A stretch of 12,469 nucleotides of DNA from an uncultured Lentisphaeria bacterium (GCA_913042885.1 CAJWLW010000117.1:1-12469), one strand, 5' to 3'. Shown: positions 1 through 7,272, counted from the first letter of the stretch. Notes: generated by a model from the letters alone, not told the origin. A program made the numbers and translations.

Positions 1-959
1 GTGGCGGCCAAGGGTCAAATGTCGGTATCGGCACCGACGATCCCACCGCCAAGCTTGAAGTTGCAGGCCAGGTGAAAATTACCGGCGGCGGCCCCGGGGA
101 TGGCAAGGTGCTGACCTCGGATGCCAATGGTTTAGCTTCTTGGCAAGACGCGGCCGGCGGCGGCGGCGGCGGCGCCTGGGAGGACAATGGCACGAACGTC
201 TGGCGAACCGGCGGCAAGGTCGGTATCGGGACGGACTCACCAGGCGCGCGGCTGCATGTCAAGGACGAGACGACGGCCATTCGGATCGAGACAGAAGGCA
301 GTTGGGGGTACACTGAGTACGTTGACTCGGGGGCCATCAAATATTCCATGGGCTACAGGGCTGCCGGTGGTGAACATTTCTGGCTCGGCACAACGGACCT
401 TATGACTGGTACAAAACTCCTCATGAAGTCCGACGGCGATCTCTTGCTCGGCGGTAGCATCACCGGCGGCGCCGTGGGTGGCGGTATAGTGGTCAGAAAC
501 AACGGCCACGTCGAATTCGGGACTCCCAACAGTGGCTTCCAGGACGGCAGTCTCCACGTCGGCACGGCATTGGTGACCGCGGTGACAGTTGGCGGTAGCG
601 TCTCAGCCACCGGTTTCATAACAACCAGTGATGAGCGTTGCAAGGAGAACATCCAGACCGTGTCGTCGGCGCTGGAGAAGGTCACGCAGCTGCGCGGCGT
701 CAACTTCAACTGGCGCGAAAATGTGGCGGCGGAATTCGAAGACATGAATCCCGACGAGCTGCAGCTCGGTTTGATCGCCCAGGAAGTGGAGGAAGTCGTG
801 CCGGAGGTGGTATATACCAGCGTCGGCGGCTACAAGGGCGTGAACTACCAGAGCCTGACCGGGCTGCTCGTCGAAGCAATCAAGGAGCAGCGCCAGGAAT
901 ACCAGTCACAAATCGATGCGCTGCGCACCGAAGTCGAGGGCCTGAAGGCTGCCAATTAG
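1..959 (+). CDS. Surface/tail-spike-like protein with C-terminal peptidase S74 chaperone domain (5' partial)
   Basis: The reading frame is open from base 3 at the left edge, so the true start lies upstream; the GTG at 72 is internal. About 318 codons are visible. In order they hold a VGIGTDDPTAKLEVA module, a KVLTSDANGLASWQ stretch, a six-glycine hinge, a second VGIGTDSPGARLHV module, a glycine-rich beta region, and a C-terminal domain starting near TTSDERCKENI. That domain, with LQLGLIAQEVEEVVPEVV and GVNYQSLTGLLVEAI, is the peptidase S74 intramolecular chaperone known from phage endosialidases and tail spikes. In the family the Ser of SDxR (codon at 627-629) and the following Lys form the self-cleavage dyad, and both are present. 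The last 20 or so residues (EYQSQIDALRTEVEGLKAA) look like a coiled coil, fitting trimer formation. The domain assists folding of a trimeric fibre and is then released. No phage genes are visible nearby, so a cell-surface fibre is as likely as a prophage spike. The domain call is firm; the role of the whole protein is unknown. Confidence 0.85.
   Translation, partial: GGQGSNVGIGTDDPTAKLEVAGQVKITGGGPGDGKVLTSDANGLASWQDAAGGGGGGAWEDNGTNVWRTGGKVGIGTDSPGARLHVKDETTAIRIETEGSWGYTEYVDSGAIKYSMGYRAAGGEHFWLGTTDLMTGTKLLMKSDGDLLLGGSITGGAVGGGIVVRNNGHVEFGTPNSGFQDGSLHVGTALVTAVTVGGSVSATGFITTSDERCKENIQTVSSALEKVTQLRGVNFNWRENVAAEFEDMNPDELQLGLIAQEVEEVVPEVVYTSVGGYKGVNYQSLTGLLVEAIKEQRQEYQSQIDALRTEVEGLKAAN
18..65 (+). 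repeat. VGIGT module, copy 1
   Basis: Codes NVGIGTDDPTAKLEVA inside the S74 protein. It matches the second copy at 216-260 in protein pattern (VGIGTD, then P, A, L, V at equal spacing). Such modules recur in large bacterial surface and tail-fibre-like proteins; more copies probably lie left of the window. Confidence 0.7.
156..173 (+). repeat. In-frame (GGC)6 trinucleotide tract coding six glycines
   Basis: Six perfect GGC codons in a row give a glycine hinge between the KVLTSDANGLASWQ segment and the second VGIGT module. Length change by slippage would keep the frame and only alter the hinge length. Confidence 0.8.
216..260 (+). repeat. VGIGT module, copy 2
   Basis: Codes KVGIGTDSPGARLHV, the second copy of the module at 18-65, with VGIGTD, P, A, L and V kept at the same spacing. 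Confidence 0.7.
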
Positions 960-994
960 TCAATACGGCGTCCCGACATTAACCAGCTAATCTC

Positions 995-1028
995 GCAAGC
1001 CCGTCCTGCCTCGGCAGGGCGGGCTTGC
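995..1028. terminator. Hairpin between convergent genes, probable bidirectional terminator
   Basis: The arms 995-1010 and 1013-1028 pair over 16 positions with one G:T pair and a two-base TC centre (a few central pairs would open to form a real loop). The hairpin lies 35 bp past the stop of the S74 gene and 17 bp past the stop of the opposing gene ending at 1046. It is GC-rich. Only a weak T tract (TTTT at 1033-1036) follows on the plus strand and none on the minus strand, so termination may be imperfect or Rho-assisted. Confidence 0.65.
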
Positions 1029-1045
1029 TACGTTTTGTACCGATA

Positions 1046-1627
1046 TCAGAGGGTTCCCTCCAGCTCCAGCGCTTCGAGGATCTTGGCGCGTCCACTTGCC
1101 CCGCGCCGCTCGGCGGCTTCCTGTTCCTGGCGCTCTTTGATCGCCTGTTCGGCGGCCCGGAGGATTTTCACGTTCAAGTACGAGACCTGAATACTGCCGT
1201 CCGGCCTGGGCACTGCCCGAATCATGATCCCCGCCGCCGCCAGCGGCTCTGCCGGGTATTTCTTTTTGATGAGTGCTTCGATCAGTGCGAAGCCCTCTTC
1301 ATCCTCTCCCCTCTCCGGTCTTCCGGGCAGCTCGTACACGGCAACAACGCCATGGAGTTGATCATCAATCAGGTTCAGGATCCTCTTCGTTATCGGTCCG
1401 TCCCCGGAGGCCGCGGCGGCGATTTCATAGGCGACATGGAACCCACCTTGAATCTTCGCCTTACCGTCGGGCCAGATCTTCTGAACCTCGGCCAGGGACT
1501 GCCCCCAGGCCGACTCGCCGTAGCCTTTGACGATGGGCAGCGCGTCGTCGTCCTGGCCATGAATCGCGGGTACCAGGATCATGAAAGCCAGGAGGCTTGC
1601 AGTTGGGACAACAGTGTTGGTGGTCAT
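1046..1627 (-). CDS. Small exported protein of unknown function
   Basis: 193 codons with an ATG start and a strong ribosome-binding site (AAGGAG, about 8 bases upstream). Residues 1-24 form a signal peptide: few charges, hydrophobic SLLAFMILVPAI, probable cut after AIHG. The mature part has a GESAWGQSLAEVQKIWPDGK stretch near residues 37-56. This recalls the W-G-x-S-x-x-E-V-x-x-x-x-P pattern of several small uncharacterised secreted domains, but I cannot name the family. A beta-rich middle (VVAVYEL, GSIQVSYLN) is followed by a charged helix near 158-178 (AEQAIKERQEQEAAERR), probably a coiled coil. There are no cysteines. It lies 60 bp downstream of the pseudopilin gene on the same strand, so it may be read partly from that transcript, but it has its own predicted promoter. 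The call as an exported protein is firm; the function is unknown. Confidence 0.8.
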   Translation of the reverse strand: MTTNTVVPTASLLAFMILVPAIHGQDDDALPIVKGYGESAWGQSLAEVQKIWPDGKAKIQGGFHVAYEIAAAASGDGPITKRILNLIDDQLHGVVAVYELPGRPERGEDEEGFALIEALIKKKYPAEPLAAAGIMIRAVPRPDGSIQVSYLNVKILRAAEQAIKERQEQEAAERRGASGRAKILEALELEGTL

Positions 1628-1649
1628 AAGACGTTCTCCTTTGGTTTGC

Positions 1650-1680
1650 GTTACAATTGTTGAACGATCGGGGATGTCAA
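1650..1680 (-). promoter_or_regulatory. Predicted sigma-70 promoter for the gene ending at 1046
   Basis: On the minus strand a perfect -35 TTGACA (1675-1680) is followed after 19 bp by TGTAAC (1650-1655), a 4/6 match to the -10. The spacing is slightly long. The -35 begins 7 bp past the pseudopilin stop codon, so the downstream gene can be expressed separately. Confidence 0.45.
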
Positions 1681-1687
1681 GCGGAAG

Positions 1688-2512
1688 TCACCACTGCTGT
1701 GCGCGGGTATAGCCGGGGCGGTTGACTCGGTCCTTCATGTCAGCTTGCCGCCGCCATTTCGCATGACCATCCATGTAAGCGGAGTTGCTGCCCCGCGGAT
1801 ATTTGCCGTTGTCGCCGGGCATGCCGGTCGACGCCCCCCCGCTATGCTGGTGGAAAAAGGAAAGATTGATTGCTCCGTACCAGGTTCCGGCACCGGGATA
1901 CGCATGATTCCAATCTGCAATCAGCATGTCACCGGTCGGACCATAGCCGTTCTTCTCGCCAAACCGCAGCGGAATCGGATACGGCGGTGCCCCCGAGTCT
2001 ATCCACAGGGGCACCCGGTAAAAGTCGTTATCGGGCAACAGGAGCGGGTCCGAATGGACTGGTCGGCCAGCGAGTATGAGGTAGGTCCCGTGTGTTGTCC
2101 CGTTTACGGAGGGAAAACTTGTTTCAGAGGGCTGCACGTCCCAATGGTGGTCCATGCCGTTGTCCGGACAGTTCCAGATCAAAGGCGTTTCGCCGTAGTT
2201 GAGCATATGGGGCACCAATTTTTCCACGAACTGCGGAGTCCCCTGCTGAGGTTCATAGATGAAATAGGTATCGTTATCGTTGGCGTAGTTGGTGAGCGCG
2301 ACCGATGCCTGATGCAGATTGTTCATGCATAGTATCCGTATCGCTTTTTGCTTCGCCTTCCCCAACGCCGGCAACAGCATCGACGCGAGGATGGCGATGA
2401 TAACGATGACCACCAGCAACTCGATCAAGGTAAATCCCCGATGACTGCGATATCTGTTACTCGTCACGGTTCTTGCGTTGATTTTGCCATTGGTTTTCGG
2501 GGGTGAATACAC
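1688..2512 (-). CDS. Type II secretion-type pseudopilin with prepilin N-terminal cleavage/methylation domain
   Basis: 274 codons from a GTG start. A basic leader ends in [29 protein letters not shown], the class III prepilin signal. Cleavage is predicted after Gly26, leaving N-terminal Phe27 (normally methylated) and Glu31 as the conserved Glu5 of the mature protein. The hydrophobic helix runs into [30 protein letters not shown], typical of the very numerous pseudopilins of Lentisphaerota, Kiritimatiellota and planctomycetes. The C-terminal part (GTYLILAGR, then [16 protein letters not shown]) matches the H-X9-DG-like ending of that group. It is likely held in the membrane or assembled into a pseudopilus-like structure; the function of these proteins is unproven. 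No good ribosome-binding site precedes the GTG. An in-frame GTG at 2467 would give a shorter leader ([11 protein letters not shown]) and is an alternative start. The gene is divergent from the symporter locus. Confidence 0.88.
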   Translation of the reverse strand: MYSPPKTNGKINARTVTSNRYRSHRGFTLIELLVVIVIIAILASMLLPALGKAKQKAIRILCMNNLHQASVALTNYANDNDTYFIYEPQQGTPQFVEKLVPHMLNYGETPLIWNCPDNGMDHHWDVQPSETSFPSVNGTTHGTYLILAGRPVHSDPLLLPDNDFYRVPLWIDSGAPPYPIPLRFGEKNGYGPTGDMLIADWNHAYPGAGTWYGAINLSFFHQHSGGASTGMPGDNGKYPRGSNSAYMDGHAKWRRQADMKDRVNRPGYTRAQQW

Positions 2513-2525
2513 ACTAACTCGATGT

Positions 2526-2544
2526 CATTATTGTAATCATAATG
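2526..2544. promoter_or_regulatory. Inverted repeat, possible operator
   Basis: CATTAT, 7 bp, ATAATG: perfect 6-bp arms whose centres are 13 bp apart. It fully overlaps the predicted -10 of the pseudopilin promoter and lies in the divergent region with the symporter gene. The position suits a repressor that switches off the pseudopilin. The regulator is not in this window and the repeat is short and AT-rich, so chance is possible. Confidence 0.3.
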
Positions 2545-2558
2545 GTTCGAAATAGCAA
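2530..2558 (-). promoter_or_regulatory. Predicted sigma-70 promoter of the pseudopilin gene
   Basis: On the minus strand TTGCTA (2553-2558), 17 bp, TACAAT (2530-2535; 5/6 match). Transcription would start near 2523, leaving only about 10 bases before the GTG at 2512. That suggests a nearly leaderless message or use of the later GTG at 2467. No equally good promoter was found for the symporter gene in the rest of the 2513-2771 gap. Confidence 0.45.
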
Positions 2559-2771
2559 TTCGAGTTTCACTGTCTCCTATTTATGCGCGGTGTCAGGAAT
2601 CCCAGTCAAAATTCCGAGCGGACGGGAAACGACCAGCCCTTCTGATCTGCCCCACACCGGCGACATACGTCAGCAGTATTTTCCCCCGAAACAGTTGACG
2701 TTTGCCAGTCGGAGATCGAAGGTTCAAGGGAGTGGGGATAACTCGGCCAACTGTCAGGGAGAAATTCGGAA

Positions 2772-4325
2772 ATGAACAGGCTTGTTGTTGGAGACTACAT
2801 CGTAATCGGGGTGTACGTGATCGGTGTCCTCCTGCTCGGCATTCTGTTCGCCGGTCGACAGAAATCGATGAAGGAATACTTCCTCGCCAGCGGCAATATG
2901 CCGTGGTGGGCTGTTTCGTTGTCGATGTACGCCACGTTGCTGAGCCCGATCACTTTCCTGGGTGCGGCCGGCTGGATCTACCAGGAGGACAGCCGGTATT
3001 TTTTCAGTACCGCTGTGCTCGCCCTGATTACCTTTCCGCTCGCAGCATATGTCTGGGTGCCTATATGGGACCGCTTGCGGACGGTGACCATCTATGAGTA
3101 TCTGGAGCGGCGGTTCCACCCGGGGTTGCGCACCTTTGGTGCTATCCTGTTCCCAATCCAGATGATCTTCTGGGTCGGCAATGGCCTGGTGGCGGCAGCG
3201 ATGGCTTTCAGCTCGGTGAGCGGCATACCGATGCTGTGTTGCCTGCTGGGAATTGTCCTGTTAGGCACCGCATACACGATTCTCGGCGGGTCACGTGCCG
3301 TCATTTGGACCGACGTCGTGCAGTCGGTAATTTTTCTTTTCGCCTTTATCACGATCGGGCTGCTCCTGTTGAAATACTTCAACTGGAGCCCGGGGGAAAT
3401 ACATGCCATTGCGTCCTCTGAGAAATCCGCCGCCGGCTATGCAAAGACACAGTTGTTTTCCGCTGAATTCAGCTTGAGTGTGGAAGCAACGATATGGGCC
3501 TTGCTGCTGGCAAAGATCGTTGAAATTTTCACCTTCGGTTCCGACCAGAGAACGATGCAACGGCTGATGTCTACCGGCACCAGGCGGCATATGTTCAAAG
3601 CGGTAGTCGGACTCGCCGGTGTGCAGTTCATATTTTGGATGCTGGCTATTTTTGTTGCCTGGGGATTTGTCGCGTATTACAAGGTCAACCCGGAAGCCGC
3701 GAAGTTGATCATGCAGCCCGATGAGGTCATGGCCCGCTATGTCGTCGGACATCTGCCGATTCTCGTGCGGGGGCTGATTATCGCGGGTTTGCTGGCAGCA
3801 ATGATGTCGACGTTCGACTCGGCGCTGAATTCGATGAGCAGCTCGGCGATCAGTGACTTTTACAAGCGGTATTTCGTGCCCAATGCATCCGATACGCATT
3901 ACGTGAAATGTTCCCGCTACGCCACCCTTGGCTGGGGGCTCCTCGTGCTGGTGTTTGCGGTATGGCAAAGCGGGCATACCGACACCACCGTACTGAAGCG
4001 AGTCGGGCAGTTTAACCTCCTGCTGCTGCCCATGATCGCGATTTTTTTCATCCTTGGCGTGTTCACCAGGAGATGCAATGCCGGTGGGGCGCTGGTTGGC
4101 GCGCTGACATCGTTCTTGCTGGTCATGTGTTTCCAGGGGATCCCGGAGCTCATGGATCCGTTGGTCAACTATTCCATCAATTGGATCTGGCTGGAGGGGC
4201 TCTGTACGGTCGCAGGCTGCGTCACCGGCTACATCGCCAGCCTGTTATTCGCAGCACCGGCTGAAGAGCAGTTGAAGGGACTGACGGTCTACGAGAAATC
4301 CACACCACGCCCCGACGCAGTCTGA
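2772..4325 (+). CDS. Sodium/solute symporter, SSS (SLC5) family
   Basis: 517 residues, the usual size for the family, with about 13 hydrophobic segments spread along the length. It imports a small solute, here probably a sugar, with Na+ across the cytoplasmic membrane. Family marks seen: GRQKSMKEYFLASGNMPWWAV (residues 28-48, a Y/F-F-LA-G-x-M-x-W-W motif in the first loop), the signature GGSRAVIWTDVVQSVIF (172-188), GSDQRTMQRLMS (256-267), and the helix with STFDSALNSMSSS (346-358), whose serines and threonine form the Na2 sodium site in characterised members. The ATG has GGGAG about 10 bases upstream. The glycosidase-like genes 138 bp downstream point to a carbohydrate substrate, but sequence alone does not tell which. 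The C-terminal tail (from about residue 496) is hydrophilic and cytoplasmic. Confidence 0.93.
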   Translation: MNRLVVGDYIVIGVYVIGVLLLGILFAGRQKSMKEYFLASGNMPWWAVSLSMYATLLSPITFLGAAGWIYQEDSRYFFSTAVLALITFPLAAYVWVPIWDRLRTVTIYEYLERRFHPGLRTFGAILFPIQMIFWVGNGLVAAAMAFSSVSGIPMLCCLLGIVLLGTAYTILGGSRAVIWTDVVQSVIFLFAFITIGLLLLKYFNWSPGEIHAIASSEKSAAGYAKTQLFSAEFSLSVEATIWALLLAKIVEIFTFGSDQRTMQRLMSTGTRRHMFKAVVGLAGVQFIFWMLAIFVAWGFVAYYKVNPEAAKLIMQPDEVMARYVVGHLPILVRGLIIAGLLAAMMSTFDSALNSMSSSAISDFYKRYFVPNASDTHYVKCSRYATLGWGLLVLVFAVWQSGHTDTTVLKRVGQFNLLLLPMIAIFFILGVFTRRCNAGGALVGALTSFLLVMCFQGIPELMDPLVNYSINWIWLEGLCTVAGCVTGYIASLLFAAPAEEQLKGLTVYEKSTPRPDAV

Positions 4326-4380
4326 ACAGCGAACACGGAACAGCCGCAGCCGATTCCGAAAGCATAACGATCGCGGAAAT

Positions 4381-4415
4381 CCGTTCATTCGGCGAATTGA
4401 ACGGGACCCGTCAAC
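4381..4415 (+). promoter_or_regulatory. Two overlapping hairpins between symporter and GH127-like gene
   Basis: Hairpin A pairs 4381-4390 with 4394-4404 (10 bp, GGC loop, one bulged T). Hairpin B uses the palindrome ACGGGACCCGT (4401-4411) flanked by TTG and CAA. They share bases around 4397-4404 and cannot both form. No T tract follows, so neither looks like a standard terminator. They may protect the upstream mRNA or set relative expression. Confidence 0.3.
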
Positions 4416-4463
4416 AGATACAGTTTCTTCTCCAACCAATCACCCCGATCCGCAGCGCTGGAT

Positions 4464-6044
4464 ATGCCCCGAGTTCAAAACGTCAACACGACCAGCATCT
4501 CCGCCGCTATCGAGCTCGGCTGCCGGACGATGCAGAGCGTCTTCAACGCCGATGACGATAACGTTCCGTTTTTCGGCTCGCAAGTGCGGCCGCAAACGGT
4601 TTTGGACACATCCTCCTGTCACAGCGAGGCGCATGTGCCAGGGCGCCACCTCAATGCCTTGCTGAACGCCGAGGATGCCCTGGGCATCGACATCGACGAG
4701 AGCGCCATCGATAACCACCGGCGCGCTGCGTTCCTGTCATTCAATGGCGAGCTGCCGCTGCCGCTCAACCGCCAGACGCTCAATGCGGAACCGCTCAGTT
4801 TCGCCCCGCACAACCTGCGCGAAGGCATGCACGCCCTCGGCGCGCTGGTGACTTTCCGCGACGACAACGATGCCCGCGCACTCGCCGAACGCTGCATCGA
4901 CACGGTCAACGACTACTGGACCGCAGAGGACGGCTGGGATGTGCCGCGGCTGGAAAAGCTCGGACTCGAAATTCAGGGAACCCGGGACTTTATCTCCGGT
5001 GAGGGACGCATGATCGGGCCACTGGTCAAGTATTACCGAGCCACCGGTTACGGCCCGGCACTCGAACTGGCGCTGGTCATGAAGGAAATAGCCGTCACCC
5101 GATTCTTCACTGCGGACGGCAGCTTCGATCCCGACCGTTTCGTTACGAATCACATCCACTCGATCACCTGCGTGCTTTCGTCGCTGGCACAACTGGCGGA
5201 CCTGCTCGGAGACGCCCCTCTGATGTCGATCGTCAAGGCGTTCTATGACAACGGCCTGTTACAGATGCGCGACGAGATCGGCTGGTCCCCGGAAATTGTC
5301 GGCCAGGAAGATTCGGATCACGGCGAAGCCAATAACAGCGGTGACATCCTCGAGACCGCGCTCATTCTGGGCCGCTGGGGCTATGCCAAGTGCTATCACG
5401 ACGCCGAGCGTATCCTGCGCTGTCACCTGCTGCCGTGCCAGGTGCGCGATACGTCGTGGATCGTCGACCCACCGAACCCGGAGGGAGTCGACGGCCTGCG
5501 CGACGTCGCCGACCGCCACCTCGGTGCTTTCGGCTTCCCGGCGCCGTACGGCCATTCCTCCGTTGGCGCGGGCAAGGACAACGGCCGTATTTCGTTTAAC
5601 ATGGACATCGTCGGCGGCGTTGTCGGTTCGCTGTGTGAGGTGTGGCGCGAAGCCGCCCGGCGCGGACCTGCCGGCATTTCTGTGAATCTGCTGTTCGACG
5701 TCGACAACGACGCTGCCCGTCTTGAATCGCCATACACCAATGACTGCCTGGCGATCACACCGAAACGCTCCGGACCACTGTCGGTGCGGATGCCGCCATG
5801 GCTGCGGCCGGACGACATCACGATCGTCGACAGCAAACCGCCGCCACTGCGGACGAGGGACTATCTGTTTTTCAGCGACGTCGCCGCCGGCGAGACGGTC
5901 CGTCTGCGGATGCCGTTGAAGGGCAGCGAGCTCACCCTCTCGGGTGAGCTGCACATCCAGCCGATCCGCGTCGACCTGCGCGGTGACAGCGTTGTAACGA
6001 TGGAAAACTTCGGGGCGGACCTGACTTATTTCGATGCATTATAA
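4464..6044 (+). CDS. Cytoplasmic GH127-like (DUF1680-like) alpha/alpha-barrel protein
   Basis: 526 residues without a signal peptide or membrane helix. The first 400 or so residues are helical with paired-helix repeats, for example NHIHSITCVLSSLAQLADLLGD (229-250) and SGDILETALILGRWGYAKCY (292-311), as in (alpha/alpha)6-barrel glycosidases. The C-terminal part PLSVRMPPWLRPDDITIVD (438-456), then YLFFSDVAAGETVRLRMPL, matches the beta-sandwich seen after the barrel of GH127 beta-L-arabinofuranosidases and relatives; IRVDLRGDSVVTMENFGADLTYF (501-523) closes it. The Cys-Cys catalytic and zinc cluster of characterised GH127 enzymes is not evident; Cys310, Cys320 and Cys325 are scattered and Cys391 stands alone. 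It may therefore belong to a distinct family. No ribosome-binding site precedes the ATG; an in-frame stop 66 bp upstream rules out a much longer protein. It overlaps the next gene by 11 bp. The likely job is intracellular handling of an imported sugar. The fold is moderately sure, the reaction unknown. Confidence 0.72.
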   Translation: MPRVQNVNTTSISAAIELGCRTMQSVFNADDDNVPFFGSQVRPQTVLDTSSCHSEAHVPGRHLNALLNAEDALGIDIDESAIDNHRRAAFLSFNGELPLPLNRQTLNAEPLSFAPHNLREGMHALGALVTFRDDNDARALAERCIDTVNDYWTAEDGWDVPRLEKLGLEIQGTRDFISGEGRMIGPLVKYYRATGYGPALELALVMKEIAVTRFFTADGSFDPDRFVTNHIHSITCVLSSLAQLADLLGDAPLMSIVKAFYDNGLLQMRDEIGWSPEIVGQEDSDHGEANNSGDILETALILGRWGYAKCYHDAERILRCHLLPCQVRDTSWIVDPPNPEGVDGLRDVADRHLGAFGFPAPYGHSSVGAGKDNGRISFNMDIVGGVVGSLCEVWREAARRGPAGISVNLLFDVDNDAARLESPYTNDCLAITPKRSGPLSVRMPPWLRPDDITIVDSKPPPLRTRDYLFFSDVAAGETVRLRMPLKGSELTLSGELHIQPIRVDLRGDSVVTMENFGADLTYFDAL

Positions 6045-7179
6045 TCGCTTGTTCATCCTGCTCGCAGCCCTCATGGTCACAAGTTCCAGTGCCGGCGATA
6101 CGCCGCCGCGCGTGGTGCTGGATAACAACCTCAAATGCGTCGACCTGTCGGACCTCGATGGTGACCTGCCACTCGAACTGGTCGAGACACACCGGATTTT
6201 GCGACAGTCCGAGGACTGGGAACATTCGACCTGGAAAAATCCGAACTGGCCGGCCGGCGGCGGCGCCAGCCTCGGATATACGACCGTCGTGCGCAACGAC
6301 CATGGGCCACAGCCGGACGGCAAATATTATCTCTACTATGCCCACCACGACCCGCGTTCCGGTATCGGCGTGGCGGTCGCTGACCAGATAACCGGACCGT
6401 ATTCGAAAGATGTGACGGTGCCCGGCCGCAGCGACAATCAAGTGGTCCCCAGCTTCCACGCCGACAACCCTAACCCGGACGACCCCTCACATAACTCCAG
6501 TCCATGGGTGGTGTGGAACGAGGCCGCGCAGCTCTGGTTCATGTACTTCCATTACTTCAATCACGCCCACACCAAAACCAACTACCAGACCACGGCCCTG
6601 GCAACGACTGCGGATCTCGCCTCCCACCAGTGGACAGTCGAGCACGCCGACGGCACGATGCCGCCGTGGCGGCCGGTGCTGCCAGTGACCGACGCCGCAT
6701 GGATGAACGAGGCGTCGTCATATCATGCCGTTCAATGCCTGCCGGACGGCCGCTGGCTGGCTTTCCTGCGCGGCACCTCGACCGACGGCACACCACCGTC
6801 CCTCGGATTCGGCACCTCAGCCGACGGCCGCACCTGGGAATACTTCACCGAGAATCCCGTCATCCACCAGAACGACGGCGGTGATGGCCGCGAAGGGGTC
6901 TATCGGCCGGCATTTGTCGGCTATCTCGGCACGACCGTCGCGGGGCATCCCGAATATCTGCTGGCTTGGCAGGAAAGCGTCGGGTTTGACGGCGACAACC
7001 GGCTCATTTTTGGCAGGACATCCGACTTCAAAACCGTCACCCGAGACCCGCGCGGTTATTCACGCTGGTCACCTGCCGACGGCTGTATCTCCCCGTGGCG
7101 TATCGGTGCGAGGTTGTATCTGTTTTCCGGAATGTACGTGCATGTCATGGAACTGCCGGTTGCCAATGACGATCATTAG
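6034..7179 (+). CDS. Exported beta-propeller glycosidase-like protein (GH43/GH32/GH117-like)
   Basis: 381 residues. Residues 1-20 are a signal peptide (LFILLAALMVTSSSA, cut near SSSA|GD). The rest shows repeated blade signatures of five-bladed propeller glycosidases: GKYYLYYAHHDPRSGIGVAVAD (97-117), AQLWFMYFHYF (165-175) followed by TTALATTADLASHQW (186-200), GRWLAFLRGT then LGFGTSADGRTWEYF (257-271), and EYLLAWQE then NRLIFGRTSDFKTVTRD (322-338). Acidic candidates lie in HHDP (104-107), NEASSYH (225-231) and GREGVYRPAF (285-294); I do not assign the catalytic set. Its ATG lies inside the end of the previous gene (ATGCATTATAA, stop at 6042-6044), so translation is probably coupled. Being exported, it would act in the periplasm or outside, before import by the symporter. 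The propeller class is fairly sure, the substrate unknown. Confidence 0.75.
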   Translation: MHYNRLFILLAALMVTSSSAGDTPPRVVLDNNLKCVDLSDLDGDLPLELVETHRILRQSEDWEHSTWKNPNWPAGGGASLGYTTVVRNDHGPQPDGKYYLYYAHHDPRSGIGVAVADQITGPYSKDVTVPGRSDNQVVPSFHADNPNPDDPSHNSSPWVVWNEAAQLWFMYFHYFNHAHTKTNYQTTALATTADLASHQWTVEHADGTMPPWRPVLPVTDAAWMNEASSYHAVQCLPDGRWLAFLRGTSTDGTPPSLGFGTSADGRTWEYFTENPVIHQNDGGDGREGVYRPAFVGYLGTTVAGHPEYLLAWQESVGFDGDNRLIFGRTSDFKTVTRDPRGYSRWSPADGCISPWRIGARLYLFSGMYVHVMELPVANDDH

Positions 7180-7208
7180 CAACTGGCCCCGGTCTGACCG
7201 GGCAGACC

Positions 7209-7237
7209 TTGCATTTCGAAGCAAAACTCTCTATTTT
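7209..7237 (+). promoter_or_regulatory. Predicted sigma-70 promoter for the DnaJ-finger gene
   Basis: TTGCAT (7209-7214), 17 bp, TATTTT (7232-7237). Start of transcription near 7244, about 40 bases before the ATG at 7285. It separates this gene from the upstream glycosidase locus. Confidence 0.5.
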
Positions 7238-7272
7238 CCTTTTCCGATATTGCGTAAATTCGGCAAGTGCAC

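Noticed and set aside
1..260. CRISPR-like or phage repeat array from the VGIGT and GGC repeats
   Set aside because: The repeats are in frame, differ in DNA sequence and code protein modules; there are no regular spacers.
1025..1663. A 212-codon plus-strand open frame
   Set aside because: It runs through the terminator hairpin and opposite the exported protein gene, with no ribosome-binding site and no recognisable domain.
2695..2723. TTGACG at 2695 as a -35 for the symporter gene
   Set aside because: No acceptable -10 hexamer lies 16-19 bp downstream.
2542..2775. A 77-codon plus-strand open frame in the pseudopilin/symporter gap
   Set aside because: No ribosome-binding site, no signal or domain, it starts within the pseudopilin promoter region and overlaps the symporter start. 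The gap is better read as regulatory DNA.
3291..3977. A 228-codon minus-strand open frame
   Set aside because: It is the complement of symporter helices; the protein is rich in His, Arg and Gln with no domain pattern.
5259..5954. A 231-codon minus-strand open frame
   Set aside because: It lies opposite the GH127-like gene, whose plus-frame protein is coherent along its whole length.
7188..7208. Small dyads (CCCGGTC/GACCGGG and GGTCTG/CAGACC) after the propeller gene
   Set aside because: Stems are short and no T tract follows, so I do not call a terminator, though Rho-dependent ending is possible here.
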